Source of the DNA: an uncultured Clostridia bacterium
GTDB lineage: Bacteria; Bacillota; Clostridia; TANB77; CAG-465
Reading direction: 5' to 3'
Length of the DNA stretch: 59,545 nt
NCBI GenBank assembly: GCA_948562205.1
Contig: CAOYAN010000012.1
Span: forward strand, 1 to 59,545
In this document: piece by piece, positions 17,382-25,847 of the stretch
How positions within the stretch are numbered: position 1 is the first letter of the stretch
Layout of the letters: each line of letters starts with the position of its first letter
The notes under the pieces: generated by a model
What the model was told of the DNA's origin: nothing
Database searches by the model: none
What the model saw: only the letters and a program-made list of their open reading frames with translations
Program-made: the position numbers and the translations under genes

Positions 17382-18138
17382 CGTTCAAATCACCTCCAAG
17401 AAGTGTTTGCACCTCAATTATTTTTTCAAAAAATTCTTTTCTTGTATCATTTCCCTTTATTATCTCATTAAATATTTTTCCATCTTTGATAAATAAAATT
17501 CTGTCAGCATAAGAAGCTGTAAAAGCATCATGAGTAACCATAAGAATCGTTGCCCTAAGCTCTTTATTTAAATACTCAAAATTTTCAAGTAATTTTTTAG
17601 CAGACTTAGAATCAAGAGCTCCTGTTGGCTCATCAGCAAGTACTAATTTAGGATTTGTAATAATTGCTCTAGCTGATGCTACTCTTTGTTTTTGACCACC
17701 AGAAATTTGATATGGATATTTATTTAAAATGCTATCTATTTCAAGTTTTTTTGCTATATCTCTTACCTTTTCATCTATTTTTTGAGGATGTTCTCTTTGA
17801 ATAGTAAGCGCAAGTGCAATGTTTTCATAAGCTGTCAATGTATCTAGTAAATTAAAATCTTGAAATATAAATCCTAGTTCCTCTCTTCTAAATTTATTTA
17901 GTTTATTTCCTTTTAATTTGGTAATATCTTGATCTTTTATAATAATATTTCCAGAAGTTACCCTATCTATTGTAGAAATAACATTTAAAAGTGTAGTTTT
18001 ACCACTACCACTAGCACCCATTATTCCAACAAATTCTCCCTCATCAACACTAAAACTAATATTATCAATAGCTTTAGTTAAGTTTGATTTATTTCCATAA
18101 TATTTTTCTATGTTTTTAACATCTAATACTTTATCCAT
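17371..18138 (-). CDS. bceA: BceA-type ABC transporter ATP-binding protein
   Basis: Cytoplasmic ATPase subunit for BceB. Walker A GASGSGKTTLL, Q-loop in FIFQDFNLLD, signature SGGQKQRVA, Walker B LVLADEPTGALDS and the H-loop in MVTHD are all intact. 255 residues, the family norm. First gene of a two-gene operon with its own promoter (-10 at 18166-18171) and a candidate BceR operator at 18216-18229 about 63 bases upstream of the expected transcript start, so it is probably induced by the BceRS pair encoded 4 kb away. Confidence 0.93.
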   Translation of the reverse strand: MDKVLDVKNIEKYYGNKSNLTKAIDNISFSVDEGEFVGIMGASGSGKTTLLNVISTIDRVTSGNIIIKDQDITKLKGNKLNKFRREELGFIFQDFNLLDTLTAYENIALALTIQREHPQKIDEKVRDIAKKLEIDSILNKYPYQISGGQKQRVASARAIITNPKLVLADEPTGALDSKSAKKLLENFEYLNKELRATILMVTHDAFTASYADRILFIKDGKIFNEIIKGNDTRKEFFEKIIEVQTLLGGDLNDVI

Positions 18139-18165
18139 AAATTTATTCTCCCTTCATTTAAGAAT

Positions 18166-18171
18166 ATTATA
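18166..18171 (-). promoter_or_regulatory. -10 box of bceAB
   Basis: TATAAT on the minus strand; no good -35 hexamer at 17 bases, which fits a promoter that needs an activator. Confidence 0.5.
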
Positions 18172-18215
18172 CTTCATAAAACTCAACATTACCATTGATT
18201 TAGCTTACAATAATC

Positions 18216-18229
18216 TTACAAAATCGTAA
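18216..18229 (-). promoter_or_regulatory. candidate BceR operator upstream of bceA
   Basis: TTACG-ATTT-TGTAA on the minus strand, an inverted repeat close to the TNACA-N4-TGTAA consensus known for BceR-type regulators. A further TTACA half-site is next to it at 18205-18209. The same 14-base pattern occurs before bceR (23276-23289). Confidence 0.65.
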
Positions 18230-18231
18230 GA

Positions 18232-18259
18232 AAAAATGCTACTTTTAAATAGCATTTTT
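18232..18259 (-). terminator. intrinsic terminator after the AAA/DUF4143 gene
   Basis: Perfect 10-base arms AAAAATGCTA and TAGCATTTTT; it lies directly upstream of the bceA operator, so read-through from the ATPase gene into bceA is limited. Confidence 0.85.
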
Positions 18260-18266
18260 ACACTTA

Positions 18267-19532
18267 CTATATATACTCTATTGGAACATAATAATTGTTT
18301 TCATTTATAGGTATTATTTCTTCCATCATGCAAAGAACTATACCATTACCAATATCTCTGCCAAATTTTTTCACTACATCAAAATTTTTTATTGCCTCTT
18401 TTCCAGGATTAGCTGACTTTTTTATTTCAATTGGATATACTTTATTATCATCAAATATAAGTAAATCAATTTCCTTTTTATTTGTATCTCTATAATAATA
18501 AAGTCTATATCTAGGATTTTTACCATTATTAGCATATGATTTTATAATTTCACTAATAATATATGTTTCAAAAATTGCACCATTATATGCACTTTTTTCA
18601 AGTGTTTCACTACTTATATACCCTGTTAAATAACATGCAAGCCCTGTATCCATAAAATATATTTTAGGTTTTTGAATTGCTTTTTTTACATTATTATTTG
18701 AATAAGCCTGTAACATATAAACAAGATTTGTATTTTTTAATATTGATATCCATTCATCTACAGTTTTAGAATCAATTCCAACATCTTTTGAAATATCTAA
18801 AGCATTATATTCCTGTGATGTTCTTGCAGCAATAGCTGAAATAAATCTAATAAATTTATTCTCATCTTTTATATTTACAAGTTGTCTAATATCTCTTTCT
18901 ATATAAGTCCTAATATATGTATCATAGAATTCTTCTCTATCTCTTCCACTCAATGAATTTACTTCTGGATAACTACCATTTATAATTCTTTCAAAAATAT
19001 TTAGTGTTGATAGACTCTTTAATTTTTCTTTTTTCTTTAACACTTCTATATTTGGTATAAACATATCCTCAATACTATTATTTAGCTCTCTTGTTGAATA
19101 TCCATATAAATCTAAAATGCTAATTCTACCTGCTAATGACTCACTTACATTTTCCATTGCTTGAAATATTTGAGATCCTGTCAAATAAAACATAGTACCA
19201 ACTGATTTTCCATCTCCAAACATTTCATTTTGTCTTGCTTTATCAACTTTTATCTTTATATATGATAATAACTCAGGTGCATATTGAAACTCATCAATTA
19301 TAAGTGGTGTTTCATATGTTCTAAGAAATAACTCAGGATCTTCTATTGCTTTTTTTCTAAGTAAAATATTATCTAATGAAACATAATTGATTTTTTCCTT
19401 TGATGTAGTAATTAAATGATTAAGTAGTGTAGTCTTACCAACTTGCCTTGCACCAGTTATCATTATAACAGGACATTTATCTTTTAAATTATTTAAAACT
19501 TTCTCAATTGTCCTTGTTTTATATCTTTCCAT
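18267..19532 (-). CDS. AAA ATPase with C-terminal DUF4143 domain
   Basis: P-loop ATPase of the AAA_14/DUF4143 kind: Walker A GARQVGKTTLLNHL at about residue 27, Walker B LIIDEFQYAPELL, and a sensor-like FYLTGSQ. The C-terminal part carries YRDTNKKEIDLLI and VYPIEIKKS, a PD-(D/E)XK-like nuclease fold signature (E/D...D...E-x-K). Proteins of this type are common and mobile in Bacillota; their function is not established. 421 residues. Placed between the ABC-F and bceA genes but bounded by terminators on both sides, so it is probably its own unit and possibly an insertion into an ancestral bceRS-bceAB cluster. Confidence 0.85.
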   Translation of the reverse strand: MERYKTRTIEKVLNNLKDKCPVIMITGARQVGKTTLLNHLITTSKEKINYVSLDNILLRKKAIEDPELFLRTYETPLIIDEFQYAPELLSYIKIKVDKARQNEMFGDGKSVGTMFYLTGSQIFQAMENVSESLAGRISILDLYGYSTRELNNSIEDMFIPNIEVLKKKEKLKSLSTLNIFERIINGSYPEVNSLSGRDREEFYDTYIRTYIERDIRQLVNIKDENKFIRFISAIAARTSQEYNALDISKDVGIDSKTVDEWISILKNTNLVYMLQAYSNNNVKKAIQKPKIYFMDTGLACYLTGYISSETLEKSAYNGAIFETYIISEIIKSYANNGKNPRYRLYYYRDTNKKEIDLLIFDDNKVYPIEIKKSANPGKEAIKNFDVVKKFGRDIGNGIVLCMMEEIIPINENNYYVPIEYI

Positions 19533-19570
19533 TTTACTTCACCTCTAATATAATTATACTACATTTTTTA

Positions 19571-19593
19571 GAAAAAATCTATATTTTATAGAT
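19571..19593 (-). terminator. intrinsic terminator after bceR-bceS-ABC-F
   Basis: ATCTATA (19577-19583) and TATAGAT (19587-19593) with a TTT loop, then six T on the minus strand. It overlaps the likely promoter of the DUF4143 gene. Confidence 0.55.
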
Positions 19594-19652
19594 ATTTTCG
19601 GAGTATTATTCCAAAAAAATCTATATAATTTTATTAAATACATTCAACAAAA

Positions 19653-21536
19653 TTATAATTCAAGTATATTATTCAAATTCTCCCATTCTTCCATTAGTGT
19701 ATCTATACTATCATTTAAAACTTGTATTTCTTCTTGTAGTTTTGCAAGTTTAACATAATCAGAACATACTTCATCACTTTGCATAATAGTTTCTAATTCT
19801 TTTTTCTTTTCTTCTTTTTTATTTATTTCATTTTCTATTTTACTTATTCTTTTTCTAGTATTATATTTTTCCTTATTATCTATATTTTTTTCTTTCTTTA
19901 TACTTGATTTTTCTATATTTTTTTCTTCAGTATTTGCTTTAGAATTTATGTACTCATCATATGTTCCTCTAAAAAACTTTGCACCACTTTCTTCAAAAAT
20001 AATTAAAGATGTAGCTATTTTATTTACAAAATATCTATCGTGAGAAACAAAAAGTAATGATCCATCATAGTTTTTAAGTAAATGCTCTAAGCTTTCTTTT
20101 CCTATAATATCCATATGATTAGTAGGTTCATCTAATATTAATAGATTAGGCTTTTTATACATAATTTTACATAGCATAAGCCTTATTTTTTCGCCACCAG
20201 ATAAAATATTTATCTTTTTTTCAACATCTTCACCAGAAAACATAAAAGTAGCAAGAGCATTCCTTGTCTGTGTTATAGTAAAATCTTTAAAATCATCACT
20301 AAATTCTTCAAGTACAGTTTTACTTACATCTTCAAAACTAATCTTTTGATCAAAGTATTCTTTTTTTACATTATACCCATATTCAAACTTACCACTAATA
20401 CTTGGTATTATTCCATCTAATGTCTTAAGCAAAGTAGATTTTCCCATACCATTTGCTCCAATAATACCTATTTTCTCTCCTCTACGTATTTCAAAAGATA
20501 CTTCACAAAGAGGTATATCATAACCAATTTGTAAGTTTTTAACAGATAAAACTAAATCTCCACTATTATATTCTACATTAAAATTAGTCTTAAATGATTT
20601 CAAATCATACTTATTTGGTTCCTCTATTTTAACCATCTGTTCAATTTTTTTAAGTTTTGATAAAGCCATTTTAGCCTTTGTAGGCTTATATCTAAATCTA
20701 TCAGCAATAGCTTGAAGCCTCTTTATTTCTTTTTGCTGATATTCATAATCTTTAAGCCTTTTTTCATAATTTGATCTTTTTTGTATCTCAAAAGATGCAT
20801 AGTTTCCTATATATTCTGTAATAGTTGCATACTCTATTTCATAAACTTTACTTACAATTTTATCTAAAAACATTCTATCGTGTGATACGATAACAACTGC
20901 TTTTGGATAATTTTTTAAATACTCTTCTAACCACTCAATAGTTGTAATATCTAAATTATTAGTTGGCTCGTCTAAAAGTAAAATATCTGGCTTAGTTAAA
21001 AGAAGCTTAATGAATGCAATTTTTGTTTTTTGTCCACCAGAAAACTCAGATATTTTCTTTTTCTTATCTTCACTTGTAAATCCAAACTTTGAAATTACCA
21101 TTTCATATTCTTTTTTATATGTATATCCATCAAGCATCTTAAACCTGTAAATCATATTAGTATAATCATTTAAAAGTTTCTCACTTGGACTTATTTTTAT
21201 TTCTTCTTCAAGCATTGCTATTTTTCTCTCAAGTAGAACTATAGGTTCATATACTTTTAAAATTTCATCTAAAAAAGTAGTACTTTCATCCTCAAATTCT
21301 ATTTGTTTTAAATATCCAATAGATACTTTGCCTTGTTTATATACACCAAATTTATTCTCACCTATCCCCTCTTCTAACATATCATTATTTACAATGGCTT
21401 TAAGCAGTGTAGTCTTTCCACAACCATTTCTACCAACTATTGCAATCTTTTCATTTTCTTTTATTTCAAAATTTATTTCTTCTAAAATAGTATCTGCTCC
21501 ATAAGAACAAGCACCATTTACAATTTTATAATTCAT
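19653..21536 (-). CDS. ABC-F family ATPase
   Basis: Soluble protein with two ABC domains and no membrane part, acting on the ribosome. First domain: GRNGCGKTTLL, signature SGGQKTKIAF, LLLDEPTNNLD. Second domain: GANGMGKSTLL, LSGGEKIRLM, LLILDEPTNHMD. The interdomain linker (about residues 240-310) is helical and charged. The C-terminal 90 residues are a Lys/Glu-rich coiled coil of the YdiF/YheS/Uup type. 627 residues. Catalytic glutamates are present in both sites. Third gene of the bceR-bceS operon (13 bases after bceS), so it should respond to the same signal; this suggests antibiotic protection rather than housekeeping, but ABC-F resistance class cannot be told by eye. Confidence 0.9.
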   Translation of the reverse strand: MNYKIVNGACSYGADTILEEINFEIKENEKIAIVGRNGCGKTTLLKAIVNNDMLEEGIGENKFGVYKQGKVSIGYLKQIEFEDESTTFLDEILKVYEPIVLLERKIAMLEEEIKISPSEKLLNDYTNMIYRFKMLDGYTYKKEYEMVISKFGFTSEDKKKKISEFSGGQKTKIAFIKLLLTKPDILLLDEPTNNLDITTIEWLEEYLKNYPKAVVIVSHDRMFLDKIVSKVYEIEYATITEYIGNYASFEIQKRSNYEKRLKDYEYQQKEIKRLQAIADRFRYKPTKAKMALSKLKKIEQMVKIEEPNKYDLKSFKTNFNVEYNSGDLVLSVKNLQIGYDIPLCEVSFEIRRGEKIGIIGANGMGKSTLLKTLDGIIPSISGKFEYGYNVKKEYFDQKISFEDVSKTVLEEFSDDFKDFTITQTRNALATFMFSGEDVEKKINILSGGEKIRLMLCKIMYKKPNLLILDEPTNHMDIIGKESLEHLLKNYDGSLLFVSHDRYFVNKIATSLIIFEESGAKFFRGTYDEYINSKANTEEKNIEKSSIKKEKNIDNKEKYNTRKRISKIENEINKKEEKKKELETIMQSDEVCSDYVKLAKLQEEIQVLNDSIDTLMEEWENLNNILEL

Positions 21537-21548
21537 ACTCTCTCCTAT

Positions 21549-22562
21549 TTATAATTTCATATAACTTCCTTTTGGAAATATAATCTTAACTTTTGTACTT
21601 TTTAAAAATTCAGACTCTATCTCTATTCCAAGACCTAGTTTCTCACATAACTTTTTACAAAGATAAAGCCCAATTCCTGTTGATTTTTTATCGTTTATTC
21701 TACCATTAGTACCAGTAAAACCTTTATCAAATACTTTAGATATTTCACTTTCCTTAATACCTATCCCATTATCTTTCAAATATAATATAACATTTTCCTT
21801 ACTATTTTTACTATATATCTCAATTAATTTATTATCATCATTTGCATATTTTACACTATTATGTATTATTTGATTTAGTATAAAATAAATCCATTTTGTA
21901 TCTGTATACACTATATTATCTACATCATGTATATCTATTGAGATCTTATTTGATATTAAAATATTTTTATTTTTCTTTATCACAAAATCTATTATATCTC
22001 CTATATTATTTTCTTTTATAGAATAATCTTTATGAACTGTATTACTTCTAGCATAAAAAAGAGCTTGTTCTGTAAAATTTTCAATTTTTTCTAATTCTTC
22101 ATCAATACTTTTAGTAACATCTGATTTATTATTTTCAATAATCATTTTGCTAGTAGCAATTGGAATTTTAATCTCATGTATCCAAAGCTCAATATAATCT
22201 TTGTAATCTTCTTGTATAAATTTATATTTGTTAACATTTTCAACCATAGACTTAGATGTATCTCTTAACACATCACAAAGTATTTTTCCCTCTATAAATT
22301 CAGGCTCATCTATAATTTCAGAAATTAAATATTTCTTATCCAATTTTTCTATATCCTCAGCCACTTTATTATAAAATATTTTCTTTTTTATATATTCATA
22401 TAAAGTCCCAATAAAATACATAAGAATAATAGATACTATAATGTATAATCTTAAAAATATTGGTATCTCATATATAATTAAAAATATTTCAATTGTAGTA
22501 AGAGAAAATAAAAGTAAAAAAAGTGTTACTAAATTCTTTCTAAAAAATTCTCTAAATTTCAT
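21549..22562 (-). CDS. bceS: BceS-type intramembrane-sensing histidine kinase
   Basis: Sensor kinase with two N-terminal membrane helices separated by only a few residues (about 12-32 and 36-58), the intramembrane-sensing layout, so it senses through the BceAB transporter rather than a ligand domain. The phospho-acceptor is His in LWIHEIKIP. The catalytic domain has NSVKYAND (N box), DNGIGIKESE (G1) and STGIGLYLCKKL (G2). 337 residues. Overlaps bceR by 4 bases. Confidence 0.92.
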   Translation of the reverse strand: MKFREFFRKNLVTLFLLLFSLTTIEIFLIIYEIPIFLRLYIIVSIILMYFIGTLYEYIKKKIFYNKVAEDIEKLDKKYLISEIIDEPEFIEGKILCDVLRDTSKSMVENVNKYKFIQEDYKDYIELWIHEIKIPIATSKMIIENNKSDVTKSIDEELEKIENFTEQALFYARSNTVHKDYSIKENNIGDIIDFVIKKNKNILISNKISIDIHDVDNIVYTDTKWIYFILNQIIHNSVKYANDDNKLIEIYSKNSKENVILYLKDNGIGIKESEISKVFDKGFTGTNGRINDKKSTGIGLYLCKKLCEKLGLGIEIESEFLKSTKVKIIFPKGSYMKL

Positions 22563-23230
22563 TTTAATATATACCCTTGCCCTCTCTTTGTCTCGATAAT
22601 ATCTTTTAAATTGATATCTTCAAGTTTTCCTCTAAGTCTTGTAACGTTTACAGTTAATGTATTGTCATCAATAAAGCTTGAACTGTCCCATAAATATTCC
22701 ATTATTTCTTCCCTTGATACAATTTTTCCTCTTTTTTGAACTAAAAAATGTAATATTTTTAATTCATTTTTAGTAAGTTCTATACTCATTCCATCTTTTT
22801 CAATAATACTTTTTGAAATATTTAAAATAAAATCTGAACAATTAATTTTATTTTGCATAGCCTCAAAATTATTTGTTCTCTTCAAAATAGCAGAAATTTT
22901 TGCAAGAAGTATTTGAATATTAAATGGCTTTGTAACATAATCGTCAGCACCATAATTCATACTAAGTAATTCATCTAATTCACTATCTCTACTAGTAACC
23001 ATAATTACTGGTATTTCAGATACTTTTCTAATTTCCTTTAATACATATTCACCGTCTAAAAAAGGTAAGTTTATATCTAGTAATATAAGATTTGCTTCCT
23101 CTTTTAGAATGTCTTCTACTGTATTGTCAAACTTTTTTAGAGACGTAGCAATATATCCATTTTTATTTAAAAAAATTTCTAATTCATTTCTTAATTTTTC
23201 ATCATCTTCTACAATTAATATTTTTTGCAC
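22559..23230 (-). CDS. bceR: BceR-type response regulator (OmpR/PhoB family)
   Basis: DNA-binding regulator: receiver domain with phospho-acceptor Asp in LILLDINLP, acidic pocket EDDE, and Lys in YVTKPFN; winged-helix C-terminus with SREEIMEYLW and VTRLRGKLE. I prefer the GTG start at 23230 (223 residues) because GGTGG lies 5 bases before it and the -10 box at 23247-23252 puts the transcript start near 23240, after the in-frame ATG at 23242. A candidate operator for its own product is at 23276-23289, so the operon is probably autoregulated. Confidence 0.92.
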   Translation of the reverse strand: MQKILIVEDDEKLRNELEIFLNKNGYIATSLKKFDNTVEDILKEEANLILLDINLPFLDGEYVLKEIRKVSEIPVIMVTSRDSELDELLSMNYGADDYVTKPFNIQILLAKISAILKRTNNFEAMQNKINCSDFILNISKSIIEKDGMSIELTKNELKILHFLVQKRGKIVSREEIMEYLWDSSSFIDDNTLTVNVTRLRGKLEDINLKDIIETKRGQGYILK

Positions 23231-23246
23231 TTTTACCACCATAAAT

Positions 23247-23252
23247 ATTATA
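23247..23252 (-). promoter_or_regulatory. -10 box of bceR-bceS-ABC-F
   Basis: TATAAT on the minus strand; the expected transcript start is only about 10 bases before the GTG start codon. Confidence 0.5.
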
Positions 23253-23275
23253 TCATACTATTACAAATTTTAATA

Positions 23276-23289
23276 TTACGTTTTTGTAA
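23276..23289 (+). promoter_or_regulatory. candidate BceR operator upstream of bceR
   Basis: TTACG-TTTT-TGTAA on the plus strand. It matches the box before bceA in 13 of 14 positions when that box is read in its own transcript direction; here it is in the opposite orientation. Its centre lies about 43 bases before the expected transcript start, compared with about 63 at bceA, a difference of two helical turns. Confidence 0.6.
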
Positions 23290-23429
23290 GGAAGATAAAT
23301 TAATTAAAAAGGTATTTCTTACTATATTATTTTTATATAAATCTACAAATTAATGTATATTTTATATATTTTTATAGAATTATACTCAGTTGATTTTATA
23401 TTAAAAATCTATTTTAGGTTACATAATAT

Positions 23430-23458
23430 TTGACTTTTTGTTAAATATTTGATATAAT
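23430..23458 (+). promoter_or_regulatory. near-consensus promoter of the 23509-25190 pair
   Basis: TTGACT (23430-23435), 17 bases, TATAAT (23453-23458). AGGAGG follows just before the ATG at 23509. Confidence 0.7.
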
Positions 23459-23508
23459 ATTCATAGTCATTTTTAACTAAAAAAATAATTTTTTAATAGG
23501 AGGTAGTT

Positions 23509-24642
23509 ATGTACTACAGTAATTTGTATTCAAAAGAGTATCATAGTGAACATGAAGATTTATCAATAAAAATCTATATTCTTCCTAAATTAGAGGGATC
23601 GAAAATTTATTCTTATCCAGAATATTTTTATAAATGTTTAGGAACAAATGTAGAAATTATTGAAGAAACTTCTACATTAAAAATAATTCCCACAACTCCA
23701 GCAACTAAAGACTGGTTAGCTATTGTAGAAGACATTGATACAGATCTTCCAGCAATTGATATTTATATAACCGAATATACTAACAGTAAAATTCATATTG
23801 ATGATAATCTTGATCCTATTGTAAATAAGTTATATAAAGATGCAAAAAGAGAATATGCTAAAATCAAAAAGTCTGAGATAAGGCTGTACCATTATACGAA
23901 AAACAATATGTGGTTAAGCCAAGAATGTCCTGATTCATTTAATGATTATGATTATTGTCGGTTTACATCTTGTCTTCTAGATAAAGCATATGAGACACCA
24001 AAAAAAGATGGATACTTATTTGGCATTGTAAAGAAAACTATCCTTGATAAAAAAGAGCAATTAGTTGATATTATCACTCCCATAAGTGTGTACATCAACT
24101 ATGATCCATATGATCTGGATACAAAATTTGATAGTCATTTTGATTTAGTATTTGAAAGTCAAAAAGATATTTTGTTACAAATTTTAAAAAGTATTGTAGA
24201 ACCCACGGTAAATGATATCTTTTTTAGAATTTTCTACCATTATGCAAAAAATGATGATAAACTCATGGAATTTTATAATGAAACTATTGAAAAAGAGAAT
24301 GATGAATCATTACTTAAAGATGATAGAATTTCTAAAATGTTAGAAAATTACAGAAAAGATGTTCTTAGTGCTTTAAAAAATAGTGTAGATGAAATTGCTA
24401 ACATTTACAAAATGCTATCTACTGCACAGCCACTTGATAATGTAGCTTTTCATTTATCAATTTCAGACTCTGAAAAACGAGGTAAACTTCAGGCAAGCAC
24501 TAAAGTTCTCTTAGCGTATAACAATGGTGAGTTTGAATTTAAAGAGGTATCCTCTGTAGATACTACATCATGTACTAACTATGATACCAAGATAAATGAA
24601 AATGGACTTTATTATTTTATTGAAAAAAATAATCTTGAATAA
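23509..24642 (+). CDS. unrecognised 377-residue soluble protein
   Basis: Not recognised. No signal peptide, membrane segment or nucleotide-binding motif. The first 130 residues look like an alpha/beta region with many aromatic residues; the segment RLYHYTKNNMWLSQECP begins a second part, and residues about 205-305 are mostly helical and acidic/basic, possibly coiled coil. Several Cys are scattered (CLGTN, QECPD, RFTSCLL). Strong AGGAGG site and consensus promoter, so expression is probably substantial. Followed after 17 bases by the 176-residue gene, with which it forms a two-gene operon ended by a hairpin at 25226-25265. Confidence 0.75.
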   Translation: MYYSNLYSKEYHSEHEDLSIKIYILPKLEGSKIYSYPEYFYKCLGTNVEIIEETSTLKIIPTTPATKDWLAIVEDIDTDLPAIDIYITEYTNSKIHIDDNLDPIVNKLYKDAKREYAKIKKSEIRLYHYTKNNMWLSQECPDSFNDYDYCRFTSCLLDKAYETPKKDGYLFGIVKKTILDKKEQLVDIITPISVYINYDPYDLDTKFDSHFDLVFESQKDILLQILKSIVEPTVNDIFFRIFYHYAKNDDKLMEFYNETIEKENDESLLKDDRISKMLENYRKDVLSALKNSVDEIANIYKMLSTAQPLDNVAFHLSISDSEKRGKLQASTKVLLAYNNGEFEFKEVSSVDTTSCTNYDTKINENGLYYFIEKNNLE

Positions 24643-24659
24643 TGAAAGGGACATAACAC

Positions 24660-25190
24660 ATGCAAAACAATAAAAAAACAAATAATGTTCTAGCTTCTGT
24701 AGAATGTTCTACTAAAGCCAATTCCATACATGATTATGAAACAATCTATATATTATCTGCAGTTGATATAAAACCTATTAATCGTGAAGAATTACAAAAA
24801 GATTTTGAAATTTTCAAGATAATGTATCCAATATGGAAAAAGAAATCATTCAAAGATTTTTTAAAATGGAAAGCTGAATTTTATGAAACAAAATACAAAA
24901 TTGATACTTATGATACAGCATATTTTCTAAATCTTGATACAGCTATTCAATACGCTAAAGCTAATATGGCAGATATTAATGAATCTGGATCTTATCCTTA
25001 TCTTGTTATTTATACAAGACCTACAAATAAAATGTATTCAGAAACAGATAAGTGTATGGTAAAACTATTTATATATAACGGTGATAAAAACGAATATGAA
25101 GAAATTAATGATATTAAAAGTAAAGAAATATACCTTTATATTGTATCTAAATTCGACATGTTTTGTAAACTGCCAAAAGAAACTGTATAA
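24660..25190 (+). CDS. unrecognised 176-residue protein, partner of the 23509 gene
   Basis: Not recognised. Soluble, mixed alpha/beta by pattern. It has a FKDFLKWKAEFYETKY helix and a later strand-rich part with YPYLVIYTRPTNKMYS. Second gene of the operon that starts at the 23430 promoter. AAAGGGA site 9 bases before the ATG. No link to a known system can be drawn from the sequence. Confidence 0.7.
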   Translation: MQNNKKTNNVLASVECSTKANSIHDYETIYILSAVDIKPINREELQKDFEIFKIMYPIWKKKSFKDFLKWKAEFYETKYKIDTYDTAYFLNLDTAIQYAKANMADINESGSYPYLVIYTRPTNKMYSETDKCMVKLFIYNGDKNEYEEINDIKSKEIYLYIVSKFDMFCKLPKETV

Positions 25191-25225
25191 TACACAATAA
25201 TTAACAAATAATAAGAGAATTCAAT

Positions 25226-25265
25226 AAAAAATGTTGATTTTGCAAACGCAATTTCAACATTTTTT
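25226..25265 (+). terminator. intrinsic terminator of the orphan pair
   Basis: Arms AAAAAATGTTGA (25226-25237) and TCAACATTTTTT (25254-25265), with an inner TTGC-GCAA extension, then T-rich sequence. Confidence 0.85.
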
Positions 25266-25331
25266 TATTTTACAATAATATTACTATTTAGACAATATCT
25301 TATTTTTTATAAATAATAGCTAAAATTTACA

Positions 25332-25673
25332 TTAATTATTCTCTTTTATCTCATTAGCTATATTAATACACATTTTTTTGATATCTTCTGGAATTATTTT
25401 TGAGAGATTTTTTATCTCTATATTATCAAAAGATTTATTTATGGTAATAGCAGGACTAACAAATCTATCAGCATACACATCACTACCTAAATATATTCTT
25501 GATAATTCTACTGCTATACATTCTATATTTAGAACTTTTCCATAATTTTTATAATAATTTTTTGCCTCTTTACTAAGAGACATATTATGTTTTATTTCAC
25601 TATATGCATATAAAATTTCATCAAATGAATATTCATTTATTAAACTGTATACTCTCTCTTTAATAATTGCCAT
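25332..25673 (-). CDS. unrecognised 113-residue protein
   Basis: Not recognised. Small, soluble, largely helical, with a C-terminal Lys/Glu-rich helix (IKKMCINIANEIKENN). I chose the ATG at 25673 because a GAGGAGA site precedes it by 9 bases; the longer frame starts at 25724 without such a site. Free-standing and convergent with the orphan pair to its left. Confidence 0.6.
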   Translation of the reverse strand: MAIIKERVYSLINEYSFDEILYAYSEIKHNMSLSKEAKNYYKNYGKVLNIECIAVELSRIYLGSDVYADRFVSPAITINKSFDNIEIKNLSKIIPEDIKKMCINIANEIKENN

Positions 25674-25847
25674 GTTTAGAATTCTCCTCTCAAATATATA
25701 TTTTTTACATAAATATTTTACCATACTTCTTTTTTTATGTCAATTAGTTTTTCTTTTCTTACAAAAATGTATTATTTGTAGAAATTTGTTGTATTTTATC
25801 ATATAATAAGGTAAAATATTAATAGTATTTTTAAAAAGGAGCAAATT

